A stretch of DNA of 64,000 bases from Prostheceraeus crozeri. Taxonomy: Eukaryota; Platyhelminthes; Polycladida; Euryleptidae. Below, in pieces: positions 1 to 10,505 of this stretch. Position 1 is the stretch's first letter; each line of letters starts with the position of its first letter. A model generated the notes under the pieces. That model saw nothing but the letters and a program-made list of their open reading frames with translations. It was not told the DNA's origin and ran no database searches. The translations under genes and the position numbers were made by a program. Where the stretch lies: NCBI GenBank assembly GCA_907163375.1, contig CAJQUW010008996.1, forward strand, positions 563,001-627,000, read 5' to 3'.

Positions 1-90
1 TAAGATCATGTTACTCCTGCCCTATTATCGAAAAAGACGACATCGCCCTATTCGGAAAAGACGCCCTCGAAAAAGACGACAACGTGGAAG

Positions 91-525
91 ATGGACATCA
101 CGCCCACAGAAAGTTCGACATCTCCTTCGCACCAAGCGCGGATGAAGATCCTTATTGATTTTTGGTTCGATGAACGCATCCGAGGCAATGATATCCCCAA
201 ATTAGAAGAGTTTACCGACACGTCCACAGTCTATTTGAATCAATTGGTACTGAATGACCACTATTCCATCTTGGGACGTGTGTATTTACTCATGGCTATT
301 TTTGAGGATGATGTTTTGTATGAGGGAACACTATGGAGGTTTATGAATGATAAACATTTGAAATATTTACAAGAGCTGTATAATAAACGTGTGATTTCAG
401 AAACAAGTCTTATTTATATCAAAGAGACATTGAGTCGTATCTGTGCTCATTTCAGTGTTTTGTTTCAATGGCCAACGAATGTATTTAAGCATGCACAGGA
501 ACACATAACAAAAAATCAACCATGA
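91..525 (+). CDS. Unknown 144-residue Polinton protein
   Basis: Open frame of 144 residues from an ATG to a TGA that overlaps the next start by four bases (ATGA), a compact arrangement typical of virus-like elements. The protein is acidic near its N-terminus (DFWFDERI, then DIPKLEEF) and later rich in aromatic and hydrophobic helical stretches. I see no catalytic motif, signal peptide or membrane segment and do not recognise a family. Upstream is a short KD-rich repeat in the DNA (AAAAAGACGA repeated between 31 and 82), which may belong to the end of another gene or to the promoter. Its position at the left end of the element is where Polintons carry lineage-specific genes. Confidence 0.55.
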   Translation: MDITPTESSTSPSHQARMKILIDFWFDERIRGNDIPKLEEFTDTSTVYLNQLVLNDHYSILGRVYLLMAIFEDDVLYEGTLWRFMNDKHLKYLQELYNKRVISETSLIYIKETLSRICAHFSVLFQWPTNVFKHAQEHITKNQP

Positions 526-887
526 AGGGAGGAACGCGTGAAAGTGAAGAGAAACAGACGTTGCGAAAATTGAGAATAACCCTATGTCCTGTCTGTAAAT
601 GGCCTTATCAAAAAGATCGTCAGAGAAGGCATATTTATAATTCACACCATCTAAAATATAAAACAAAAGAAGAGATAAAAGCAAGTCAAGAGTTCATCTA
701 TGCATGTCTATGCGGGGAAACACTCGATGGAACGGTTGATAAGAAGACAGCTCAACAATTTGCGCGTCAACATACCCATATTTTAAACGAGCGAATGGAG
801 GGAGAAAATGCTAGTAAACTCAAATATATTATTCAACAGCATGTTCCGAGATCCTCTTTGAATGTGACATCCACGTTGACAGGATAA
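522..887 (+). CDS. Small zinc-finger protein of Polinton 1
   Basis: A 121-residue open frame, overlapping the preceding gene by an ATGA junction. Residues about 23-43 form a C2H2-like finger: CPVC, eleven residues, then HIYNSH. A second Cys/His cluster follows (YACLCG and later ARQHTHI), so two metal sites are plausible. The rest is basic. The arrangement suggests nucleic-acid binding, either regulation of the element or DNA condensation; this is inference from the finger only. Small finger proteins occur as accessory genes in many large DNA viruses and Polintons, but I cannot assign this one to a named family. Confidence 0.6.
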   Translation: MKGGTRESEEKQTLRKLRITLCPVCKWPYQKDRQRRHIYNSHHLKYKTKEEIKASQEFIYACLCGETLDGTVDKKTAQQFARQHTHILNERMEGENASKLKYIIQQHVPRSSLNVTSTLTG

Positions 888-926
888 GATCGACAATTAT
901 CACCCACCTCACGACGTACAACCCCC

Positions 927-1777
927 TTGCGACCCCCTCAACCTATGAATACAGATTTGGATGCAGATGATAGTCTAGAAGCATTAATTCGACCCTCTCC
1001 AGTTGATCATCGCTCCTTAACAACACGTCAAGCAACACCTGATAATTCTCACACTATGCTGCAAGCTGTAGTGAAAAGTATGGTTGAAGATCGAGCAACA
1101 GTGGATGCTCCCCCTGATCCCACCCATACGGTCCATCAAATACAAGAAAAATTGAATCAATTGCCGCCAGATGTTTTGGCCATGGCTGCTAATGAGATTG
1201 ATATGAGTCCTATATTTTTAGAGAATATTCAACCTACACTAAGTCATGTGACATTTGATAACTACCCAGGTCCTGTCAATGATCACAACAGTTATGTCCA
1301 AACCATGTCGAACACAGTGGGAAATCCAGAGTATGATCAACAAGAATCAAGAGGAGTGGGAACCCCTCTCCAACAACACTCGATGGGGGTAGGAACCCCT
1401 CAACAACCCATGGACGCACACCCCGTGGAGGAAAGAATGTTTTACCCAGTCAATTCACCTGTCATTGACAACTCCCACGAGTACATTATTCAACTGAACA
1501 ATTTGAAAAACAGTGCCATTGTTCAACTGTTGAACGATTCTATTCGTCTTCATGAACGTCATTTAAATGCTCGCAAACGCATCTTGCACGTGTTGGAAGA
1601 TCATTTAATCAACGCATTCATGAACCCAATCGTACAGATGGCAATGGAGACTATTTGGATGAGACATTGGAAAGCATGCGTGACTTGTTGACTCAAAATG
1701 AAGAGTTTATTGCCCACTCAACCAACCAAAATGCAGACGTCCACGCACGCTGCATGAATTTGGTGAACGCCATGTAA
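927..1777 (+). pseudogene. Unknown, largely disordered Polinton protein, broken
   Basis: Coding-like sequence from an ATG at 927 to about 1777. The first two thirds are low in hydrophobic residues and rich in Pro, Asn, Gln and Thr, with a short internal repeat of a GVGTP motif, so this part is probably disordered. The last third is helical and charged (ERHLNARKRILHVLEDH), which would suit a coiled-coil or oligomerisation segment. It is broken, with about one break. Function unknown; a structural or scaffold-type role is a guess based only on composition. Confidence 0.45.
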
Positions 1778-1812
1778 ACTAAGTTATGTGGGATAGAGGA
1801 TGATATACAAGA

Positions 1813-2211
1813 ATGACGTGTCAGTGTGAATCATGTTCAAGTCGACGTCAGGACTTTACCAATGTACTGAAATCCCCAAGTTCAGGGATAGGATGTTCGA
1901 AAAAGAAAATTAACCGCCATGTCGATCAATTGCCTGAGGAATATGTCAAGGATATGCAAGCACTCATGAGCAGAATGCGAGAGAATCCAGGGAAATTAAC
2001 ACCTTTACAGCACGAGTTTATTCAATCTTACAAAGGAATTCTCCGCAAATTTGTGAAACCACCCCTCAAACTCGCAAATACTTGGGCCAAAAACGGAAAT
2101 TTAACAAGAAACAAACTCCCTTCGCACAAGCCTATGCCATGGCATATCACGACAATCCAGCAGCTTTCAAACAAGCCTTACATGCATCGATCGGCTCCAA
2201 ACACTAAGTAA
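1813..2211 (+). pseudogene. Unknown Polinton protein with N-terminal Cys cluster, broken
   Basis: Begins at an ATG with a cysteine cluster (MTCQCESCSSRR), possibly a metal site, then a basic segment (CSKKKINRH) and a helical region with LPEEYVKDM. The basic region could be a nuclear localisation signal. It appears lightly broken towards its end (about one break). I recognise no family. It sits between the disordered protein and the small membrane protein, in the accessory left block. Confidence 0.4.
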
Positions 2212-2240
2212 ACCATACCCACGTCATCAACAATATCATC

Positions 2241-2603
2241 ATGGACACTGTTCAATCCATAGTGAACACACTTTCAACAGCCAACGGAGGAGATTTAAAA
2301 TGTTCACTCATTGGTTCATTCAAAGAAGCCCTATCACAATTCTTTGCACTCGTCATATTCATTTTGGTTACCCTCTTATCTGGTCGAAAAATGATGAAAG
2401 ATATCAAAAAACGTAAAGATAGTAGAAAACCCTTACTAGATGTGGAAGTAGTCAACTATGATAAGTCCAAAACACCTATACTCAATCCCACCAAACCGCA
2501 CAATGAAATTCCCATGAAATCGAACGATTTACCGAAGATTGTGAATAAGTCACTTTCACACAGTAAAATTCCTATGAAATTAAACGATGTACCGAAGATT
2601 TAA
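2241..2603 (+). CDS. Small single-pass membrane protein of Polinton 1
   Basis: An open frame of 120 residues. Residues about 35-50 form a strongly hydrophobic segment (FFALVIFILVTLLSG), followed by a basic stretch (KKRKDSRK) that by the positive-inside rule would face the cytoplasm. The C-terminal 40 residues contain two copies of an IPMK-(S/L)-ND-(L/V)-PKI motif; the repeat in the DNA continues past the stop. A membrane-interacting or penton-associated role is possible, but nothing in the sequence decides it. Confidence 0.55.
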   Translation: MDTVQSIVNTLSTANGGDLKCSLIGSFKEALSQFFALVIFILVTLLSGRKMMKDIKKRKDSRKPLLDVEVVNYDKSKTPILNPTKPHNEIPMKSNDLPKIVNKSLSHSKIPMKLNDVPKI

Positions 2604-2860
2604 AGGATGATTTTCCCATGACATCGTTAAAAATACTACGGATTTGATGTGTTATTTTCCCATGATATCAATCGATTCACTGTGACTTTGAAGAACACAC
2701 TCTGTTACAAATCCTCGTAAAATCAGGTGTTTTATCGAGAATTCTGAGGTACTTTTCCACTTCAAATCGACCGATGTTATCGTAAAATGACTCAGCAAAT
2801 TCCCATGAAATCAAGCGTTATCTCGCGAATTTGACCTACAAAAAGGGACAAGTCCCGTAC
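2500..2860. repeat. Degenerate repeats with core CCCATGAAATC
   Basis: At least five diverged units, irregularly spaced by about 65 to 120 bases, share a core CCYATGAMATC followed by an AACGAT- or ATCGATT-like tail. The first two lie in the 3' end of the membrane-protein gene and encode its C-terminal peptide repeat. The rest are in the noncoding space before the promoter at 2.9 kb. A 3' gene end that has spread into a promoter-proximal array would explain this. Confidence 0.5.
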
Positions 2861-2894
2861 ACCACCAAAAATGAATGATTCATCGTGAATTTGA

Positions 2895-3003
2895 CGGAGC
2901 ACCAATCAGAGCACTTGTATGCGTGGGTGTCAACCAATGAGAAGAAATTTTCCCACGCTCAACTCTATATAAACTGAGCCATTTCAATTATTTTCATTCA
3001 GTC
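2895..3003 (+). promoter_or_regulatory. TATA promoter with CCAAT-type motif
   Basis: A canonical TATATAA lies at 2966-2972, about 30 bases before a TCAGT initiator-like sequence that runs straight into the ATG at 3004. Upstream, ACCAATCAGAGCACTT (2901-2916) and ATGCGTGGGTG (2919-2929) closely match sequence found in reverse orientation upstream of the polymerase gene near 26.7-26.8 kb. A second CCAAT is at 2934-2938. This looks like an RNA polymerase II promoter with a short or absent 5' leader. Confidence 0.65.
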
Positions 3004-4174
3004 ATGGGTAAACGTACGCACACGTTGGAAGCTCCTCTCGCGAAGAAGGTGAAAGTCACGTATTCGTCAGATACACCGACATCGAAGCCAGTCTTTGTTG
3101 AAGCGACGGAGCCCTATTTCCATACGAATGGGAAAGCTGAGAAAAACTACCTTACCAAGGCACATACACAGTTGGAGCCTCTGCCCATCACACGTCTGGT
3201 ATTGGGCAAGAAATGGGGTATCACTGGATATTATCCCATTCGCGGAGAGAATGCGACGATGGATGCGATGGATTGGCAATCACGACGAGACATCTCAAAA
3301 CTCGTGTTTGCCACGGGATTTTATGGATGGCGTGCACAAACGTACAATAACGCTGGGTACGGTTCCGATCAAATCGCCTCCCTCTTCACCATTTCTGAAG
3401 CAGTCTCACGCGATGTGGAGACGTTGGAAGATGCGATACAATCCCTCTACAAACAAGTCCAACCCGAATCTGCCTACAACCTCATCTCCTGTCTCGGTTA
3501 TGTACACAAGAAATCGGCCTACGACAGTGTCTTAATGAAGCTGAAGCAGGACACGCCCATCTTCCTGATGAAAGAGAATGGAAAGAACAAGAAGTATAGT
3601 TTGGCCAATATTGGATTGAGATTTCCAATCTCAAGGAGAATACCTTCCTTCAAGCAAATACCATCTTCCGCGTCACAGGCATGTACAATAATCCACAGAC
3701 AAAGACTCTGAAACTGTGTTTTACTGTGGATCAAGTCCAAGTCCGTATCAAACAGGCGGAGGAAGGTCAGAACACAGCGGTGGAGGAAAAGAAGAAGAAG
3801 AAGACAAAGGTGGCACACATTCACTCCAGTGGTTTATTTAATCTGATACACATGGTGCAACCTAAACATGACATTAATTGGGAGGAACTCAAACACTTTA
3901 TAGATGATCTTGATCATCTATCCCAATCAGAGGACAGCTATGTACTTATGAAACAAAAGGAGGATGAGATGACAAGCATGATTTCTCAGAGGTGGAGTGC
4001 TCAACCCACTGAGGAGGAGGATTGGAGGATGATGCGGACGGATTATCCCAAGGCGCAAGCACTCAGCGTGTACATTCGCATCCCGGAAGAGTCACACGCG
4101 CTGCATATCTTTGACGGTGATCAAACACAAGCCGAGAAATGGATGAATCGATTCCTCGAAATGTTCAAGGATAT
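3004..4174 (+). pseudogene. Unknown large Polinton gene, left part, split by a transposon
   Basis: Starts at the ATG directly after the TATA promoter. The N-terminus has a likely nuclear localisation signal (APLAKKVKV); a further Lys-rich segment occurs in the middle. The following part is globular, with many aromatic residues (GITGYYPIRGENATM), and the part before the insertion is acidic and helical. The gene is cut by the 5.27 kb element at 4175-9440 and goes on beyond it. Apart from the insertion it carries about one break. I do not recognise the family; the strong promoter and nuclear signal hint at an early nuclear protein, but that is inference. Confidence 0.5.
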
Positions 4175-4867
4175 ATGTCGTTGAAGTTAGCACCAACTTC
4201 AACACCAACTTTTTGAATAGAGTTTGTCCAGAATAGGAAACCACATGTTTAGGTAATAATGATGACGCAGAGTTTGTACAGCCAAAAAGTTTTCCAAAAT
4301 TCGAACTCCTTCACCTTCAAAATTCAAATTTAAATTCGAAAATTTGGTGCAAGTATTGGTGATACCTGGTTAGCGAGTTTGTACAGCATTCCGATGGAAA
4401 AATTTAGATACAAGATCAAAAACCTGAGTTTGTACAGCAACTTCCAGCACTTTCCTTACACGAACAACCGGAAAAAACTACCAAAAACCGATTTTTTCAA
4501 AAAATGATCAGATTTTCCAGAAAAGTTCTTGGTGCTACATGGAAAATGAGTTTGTACAGTGCTCTAACCGGTGGAAGAGTGTTCTACTAATCCAGTCTGA
4601 GTTTGAACACACACTTCTCCGACACTCCAGCACTCCTACGACCGGTAAATACCGGTTATTGTACAGTAACTACAAGAATACTGCCCATTTATGAACAAAT
4701 CAATTGGTGCTACATGGAAAATGAGTTTGTACAGTGCTCTAACCGGTGGAATAGTGTTCTACTAATCCAGTCTGAGTTTGAACACACACTTCTCCGACAC
4801 TCCAGCACTCCTACGACCGGTAAATACCGGTTATTGTACAGTAACTACAAGAATACTGCCCATTTTT
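4175..4867 (+). repeat. Left TIR with subterminal GAGTTTGTACAG sites
   Basis: Matches the right TIR in reverse complement from the tip inwards. The motif GAGTTTGTACAG, or a one-base variant, occurs at about 4219, 4270, 4375, 4426, 4548 and 4723. Repeated subterminal motifs of this kind are the usual transposase binding sites in long-TIR elements. The inner part contains two 175-bp units starting at 4531 and 4706, the second slightly incomplete. Confidence 0.75.
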
Positions 4868-4869
4868 GA

Positions 4870-5090
4870 TCATGGAATGATAAGTTTCTCTAAGTTGGAT
4901 GTCAAAGTAAGTGACTTCAAAGTCTCTTTTACCTCATGATTGGGGTAAATACGACATGGTCTTGGTGTTTTTGCATCTGAGTACGTTTTCATATAGATTT
5001 GCGAATTAAACTCCGATGATGTGTTGGAAATGTAGTATGAAATGACGGTGATGTGTTTCGCTCCTATCTTGGTAATCTGAAAGAGCAACT
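4870..5090 (-). other. Possible terminal coding exon next to the left TIR
   Basis: On the minus strand a polypyrimidine tract ending TTGCTCTTTCAG precedes an open stretch of about 65 codons that stops just before the TIR. The peptide includes KTPRPCRIYPNHEVKE. It could be a captured host exon or the relic of a transposase exon. I recognise no family, and only the acceptor-like sequence supports it. Confidence 0.2.
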
Positions 5091-5211
5091 GATCTTTACA
5101 AGAAAATCCTAAGTGCTACCTTATCGCTACTTAGAATAGACATTTTCACATATAGAAGTGGATCTTGGTTTATTTGTGATTGCAGAATTGATGTAGATCA
5201 TTATTTCGATA

Positions 5212-5665
5212 CACTAGGTGACATGCCACGCTCAATCACGTGTAATTACACATGACCCCAAACATTCGTGACTATGCGGGATATTGCTGCAATATAAGTT
5301 ATATAAGTAAGTATAGTTGGCAGTCCTATTATATATACTTTGCGTCTCATGTGTCTGCATGTATCAGAGGCTAAACAATGTGATAGGACCTCAATTTCAT
5401 GCTCAGGGAAGACAGAACATGCTTAGCGGTTCATCTTAGTGGTTCAAGTGGCAGCGCAGACAACCATAGACGACGCATAAACTGTAAAAGCTCGACCGCG
5501 CTTATTAATAAACATTTCCCATGTTTTAACAGCATCAGATCAAGTGATTTCTGACTCTTAGTGCAGCGCATATATACGCGGGTAGAAGAATAGAATGTCC
5601 TTAACCACGGATGTTTGGGGTGTTCCGTAATTGCGCCTGAATAACGCGTGGCATGTCACCTAGTG
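5212..5665 (-). mobile_element. CACTA-ended MITE, copy 1
   Basis: 454 bp bounded by CACTAGGTGACATGCC and its reverse complement, flanked by TA on both sides (TSD). Ends of CACTA...TAGTG are the signature of CACTA (EnSpm) elements, whose animal members use short TSDs. There is no coding sequence. It is inverted relative to the copies at 27218 and 42505 and sits inside the long-TIR element. Confidence 0.75.
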
Positions 5666-8415
5666 TAGATTTATGTTTATGTGAGATAAAAATGGGCAGT
5701 GTTTATAGTATGTAAGCGTATTTTGAAGCTGAATAGGCCTATTTTTAAATAGGATACATGCATGAAATGCTACAACTGATATACGTTCAAAAACAGAATT
5801 AGCCTATTTTAGAAATATGCGAGCGCATTAGAGAAAAGAATATCAGAATTAGGCCTAAATATCGTAAAGGTTTCTCGTTCTTTCTGGACGTAGATCCTTT
5901 CGTTTGATTGACTTGAAATGGCATCTAGCTGTTATTAATCGATCGAAATCCATGAACTCGAAACAAGCTTGGATCTTGAGCATTGCACCCTATTGTCGTT
6001 TGAGACATCTATGATTTCAAAATATGTTGGTGACGATTTTATTGACACATGCAGGAGTGTATCAAAAACTTAAGCGACAAAAATCAAAATTTTGCACGTT
6101 GTCGCACCTATCTCGATGGGCCTTGTCGCATTTACCCCGGACCTGGTTTTCACTACCAAAATCGATCGGGCTACGTAAATAATGAAGAGGTATTCGATCG
6201 AATCCGCTATTTCGTGTGGATGAACTTTACATCTTACTGTGATATAAAAGGTCGCCCATTTTTAATTCCAGCTTGCTTCTCTTGAAAGCAAACAAAATTT
6301 GTTGAAGAGTAAAGCAAATAAGGCCCAATTGGCAATAGTTTGCCAATCTAAGAGATTGGCTATATGCAGGCACATATGGATGCAAACTGAACGGTTTCTT
6401 GGCTATGAGCTATTGGTTTGGGCTACAACCTAATCGCATTTACCTAATGTTGCATTTCCCCAAGCCAGCCTATCGTAATTATAATCCTGCAATATATTTA
6501 TACACTGCATGTTCAATATTTTCATCTACAATCAACGATCAAGGTCACTTAACTATCACATGTTGATTTAAAAATTTGGCGGATGACTGAAGGTCGAAAT
6601 TCCATCTTTTGCAGCGAATTGCGTGTATTTGTATTTCTTAATCTATTCGCGGCTGTTTATGTTTAAATGGCACATAGAATTACAAACTTTCACATAGGAA
6701 AATGAAGTAATATGTAAGTTTGTTAGGTTTACGCTCATTTATACAGCATCATTTAATTAGTATTAGCACATGAAAAGATCTAATTGTTCAAATATTTGAC
6801 GATGAACAAATCAACAAAAATGAGATTAGCAATGAATATATCCCGTAAGTTTTATATGTCAACATTTTATGGCTACTGAACTGAGAGCCTAACTAGCCTG
6901 CCTGACTGTGATACAATTTTTGATACATCCGGTGATTAACATCATCAGTTAAGGTTCAGAAAATCAAGTTCCTATTTCTATCAGTTGGGTTGAACCTACA
7001 TACAAGGTTTATAACCTACATTGCGGTTATTGCAATGTAACGCATATTTCATTTGAAGGAGCTATACTTCGGGTTGTACGACATAACTTGAAAATCAGTA
7101 GGTTGCCTTCTACACCGCTCGTTAAGACATCTGGTGATCACATTCTTTCATTTGAAATTATTCAAATTATCAACTTAGTGAGCATGTAGTGTATCTGAAC
7201 ATGCGTGACTGATTACAGAGAGCTTCTGTTCAACAACTACGATTATGACTCCCCTGCTCTCATGTTTGAGCGATAAGTCTTCAACATTTTTTGAGTGTGA
7301 ACACGAAATTGAAATATTTTGACCACTACTTTATTCCGCTTGTCATGAGCATTCATGAAATTTGTTGTAATTGATCTTATCCCGAACATTTCCTTTTGTA
7401 TTTTAAAAACTTTATCGCTTGGTCACATTTTTGGTCATTTAAGGTTCATCGTATACACTATACGCAAGCCTGTACAATTCTTACTTTTATACCTGTTACG
7501 TGAGATTTCCATGACACTTGAGATTCACTGTGTTTCAGCTATGCACATGATCGCGAACTGCTGTTCAGACCTTTGTGTGGTGAGTGATGGTCTCGATTTT
7601 AGCGTAATGCTGTGTTAATGAAATATACGACATTATGTCTGCAATCGGTCTTCTTAACAATACCTTTGATTGTTTTTCGGATTTTACTTATACCTAACCG
7701 CGGTACCTTAAATTCACGCAGACAGACCTTTTCCCTTTGTATTCTACGGTTTCCATTGTTTCGTCCTATCAGCTAGACTATGGACAAGTATATCCAGTTG
7801 TTACATTTATTATACCTTCGATTGTTTTCCCGATATTAGTGATGAAATACAAGCAACACTAATCATCAAGATTGCTGTTTTTTGCGGTGATTTTTAAGTG
7901 CATTTGTAATTGTTTTGACTACAATTGGTTGACACAACTTAGTACAGGCATTTTCAGCGATGTTCCTCTTTTCTATGCCTTGTAGTTGTTTTTCTATATG
8001 CGCTTCGGACTGTCCGATCATTATCGTATCTAAGATATTCGGTCTTCATTGCATAAATGTCGCAAGTCATTTTTATCCTATCTGACCTTTCTATGCTGTG
8101 CTTCCTACTGTACAGTAATAGAGTATGTAAAAATTGAGAACTCCATATTCATCTGTCGTCCTTCTCCCATGTCAACATTTAAATTTGGTGCAGCTATTGA
8201 TTTTTGGAGTACCGCCTACATCAAGCTTTCCACCCGTGACCTTTATGACGCACTCGGGCTTTTTCCAGAGTTTTGTGCACCATTCTCAGCAGAGTTCATA
8301 TTTTGATGGACAATAACACTTCTTGAAACAAAATATTGTTTCAACTCGTTTTACTGGTGGAAGATAGCGATTCAACCGACAATTGAATTTTGAAACAAAA
8401 CCATCGCATCGATGA
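5666..8415. other. Interior of long-TIR element, no clear gene
   Basis: AT-rich sequence with no recognised transposase. The only stretch worth noting is an open frame at 6049-6285 (plus strand, 78 codons), which begins just after an AG that could be a splice acceptor and contains GPCRIYPGPGFHYQNRSG. It shares a short PCRIYP-coding segment with the minus-strand stretch near 4940. The rest holds nothing I can support. Confidence 0.3.
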
Positions 8416-9440
8416 TGTAGTTACTGTACAATAACCGGTATTTACCGGTCGTAGGAGTGCTGGAGTGTCGGAGAAGAGTGTGTTCAAACTCAGACTGGAT
8501 TAGTAGAACACTATTCCACCGGTTAGAGCACTGTACAAACTCATTTTCCATGTAGCACTAATTGATATGTTCATAAATGGGCAGTATTCTTGTAGTTACT
8601 GTACAATAACCGGTACTTACCGGTCGTAGGAGTGCTGGAGTGTCGGAGAAGTGTGTGTTCAAACTCAGACTGGATTAGTAGAACACTATTCCACCGGTTA
8701 GAGCACTGTACAAACTCATTTTCCATGTAGCACCAATTGATTTGTTCATAAATGGGCAGTATTCTTGTAGTTACTGTACAATAACCGGTATCTACCGGTC
8801 GTAGGAGTGCTGGAGTGTCGGAGAAGTGTGTGTTCAAACTCAGACTGGATTAGTAGAACACTATTCCACCGGTTAGAGCAATGTACAAACTCATTTTCCA
8901 TGTAGCACCAATTGATTTGTTCAAAAATGGGCAGTATTCTTGTAGCTACTGTACAATAACCGGTATCTACCGGTCGTAGGAGTGCTGGAGTGTCGGAGAA
9001 GTGTGTGTTCAAACTCAGACTGGATTAGTAGAACACTATTCCACCGGTTAGAGCACTGTACAAACTCATTTTCCATGTAGCACCAAGAACTTTTCTGGAA
9101 AATCTGATCATTTCTTGAAAAAATCGGGTTTTGGCAGTTTTTTCCGGTTGTTCGTGTAAGGAAAGTGCTGGAAGTTGCTGTACAAACTCAGGTTTTTGCT
9201 CTTGTATCTAAATTTTTCCATCGGAATGCTGTACAAACTCGCTAACCAGGTATCACCAATACTTGCACCAAATTTTCGAATTTAAATTTGAATTTTGAAG
9301 GTGAAGGAGTTCGAATTTTGGAAAACATTTTGGCTGTACAAACTCTGCGTTATCAGTAGTACCTAAACATGTGGTTTCCTATTCTGCACAAACTCTATTC
9401 AAAAAGTTGGTGTTGAAGTTGGTGCTAACTTCAACGACAT
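8416..9440 (-). repeat. Right TIR with four 175-bp units
   Basis: Same sequence as the left TIR, inverted. The 175-bp unit ends at 8559, 8734, 8909 and 9084, giving nearly four copies against two on the left. The units differ by only a few bases, so the array has expanded recently or been homogenised. Because 175 is not a multiple of three, the repeated open frames across it (starting MNTHFSDTPALLRPV) are by-products and not a protein. Confidence 0.8.
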
Positions 9441-9449
9441 CAAGGATAT

Positions 9450-9786
9450 GGTGGAACACAAACAGGAGAGTCAGTGGTATGTGTCCTCCTCATGGTACAA
9501 AGCAGGACAGTGTGTCAATGAGAAGTGGTCTGTGTTGAACTATATTGAACATTATTTCATTGTGCGTAGTGCCTACGAAATCCATCGTCGCGCCTTTCCC
9601 AATATGTTGAAGGAAGCATTTGCACGGTACAATATGAATCCTCTTACCAATGACATGGAAAGGACATTGATGAGTGAAATGGTGACTGCTCTTGAAAACT
9701 CACTCTTTAAGAAATGTACACATGGACGTTTTACACCACCTCTTCTTTATTCTGGAAATGATTCTTTGTTCTGGAAACAATTTTAA
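9450..9786 (+). pseudogene. Unknown Polinton gene, right part beyond the insertion
   Basis: Continuation of the gene that starts at 3004, resuming just after the 9-bp TSD of the inserted transposon. It is open for about 110 codons to a stop at 9786, with helical, aromatic-rich sequence (KQESQWYVSSSWYKAGQ). No motif identifies it. It lies 56 bases before the ATPase gene, in the same direction. Confidence 0.5.
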
Positions 9787-9842
9787 GTTATGTTTAATAC
9801 ATGATGACTGGAATATATGTCTGACTTTTATGATTCGACAAG

Positions 9843-10505
9843 ATGGATTTCCGTTTAGAGAATGACTCATCCATGATTGTCTCGGGTCCTAGTAAATCGG
9901 GAAAGTCCACGTTTGCGGCGAATATGATCAAGAATCGTCATACTTTATTTAAAAAGCCCATTCGTAAAGTCTGGTTGTATTATGGGATAGAAAGTCCATT
10001 TCATAAAGATTTACAAGATGTGATATTGAAAATGGGTGTCCCTACCCAAGATGATTTTGATCAATTGCAAGAAAATGATTTAATTATTCTCGATGATTTA
10101 CAACAGAAATCTCAAAACAATGAAACTGTTACGGGATTATTTTTAAGAGGATCTCATCATAAACGGTTTTTCGCAGTGCAAATCACACAGTATTTGCATA
10201 GTGATAAAGAACAACGTATGCGTAATGGCAATGTCCATTATTTGGTCGCGTTCAATAATCCGAGAAATCAACAACAATTGGCTCAATTCATGGGGAAAAT
10301 GCTCCCGAAAGGCAATATGAGCGTAGTGCATGATATTTTAACGACATTGGTTCAAAAATATGGGAATTATGCCTATCTCTCTATTGATTTCACTACAAAT
10401 TGTCCGTTTGAGTACCGATTTCGCACCAACTTATTTAATCCACCTATGATTGTGTTTAAGTTAAGCAAAAGTCCCAATAAACGAAAAGGGACTTTAGTGA
10501 ATTAG
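9843..10505 (+). CDS. Polinton genome-packaging ATPase
   Basis: A 220-residue open frame. Residues 15-23 are a Walker A loop (GPSKSGKST) and residues 80-85 a Walker B strand (LIILDD). A VQITQYLH segment at about 112-119 fits the glutamine motif after Walker B. Length and motif spacing match the FtsK/HerA-type packaging ATPases of Polintons, virophages and adintoviruses (A32-like). These use ATP to pump the element's DNA into a preformed capsid. The stop overlaps the region of the next start, again a compact layout. The frame looks whole. Confidence 0.9.
   Translation: MDFRLENDSSMIVSGPSKSGKSTFAANMIKNRHTLFKKPIRKVWLYYGIESPFHKDLQDVILKMGVPTQDDFDQLQENDLIILDDLQQKSQNNETVTGLFLRGSHHKRFFAVQITQYLHSDKEQRMRNGNVHYLVAFNNPRNQQQLAQFMGKMLPKGNMSVVHDILTTLVQKYGNYAYLSIDFTTNCPFEYRFRTNLFNPPMIVFKLSKSPNKRKGTLVN

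Larger units (their letters stand above)
4175..9440. mobile_element. Long-TIR DNA transposon with 9-bp TSD (Mutator-like), no transposase seen
   Basis: The ends are inverted copies starting ATGTCGTTGAAGTTAGCACC. The flanks CAAGGATAT at 4166-4174 and 9441-9449 form an exact 9-bp TSD. Long TIRs (about 0.7 and 1.0 kb) with internal tandem repeats and a 9-bp TSD fit the Mutator superfamily best. No transposase is recognisable in the 3.5 kb interior, so it is probably non-autonomous. It sits inside a Polinton gene, so it is younger than the Polinton, and it carries a CACTA-ended MITE at 5212-5665, which is younger still. Confidence 0.75.

Noticed and set aside
4603-9012. Several repeated 88-codon open frames starting MNTHFSDTPALLRPV
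   Set aside because: They follow from the 175-bp tandem unit in the TIRs. The period is not a multiple of three, so successive units are read in different frames; no coding function is supported.
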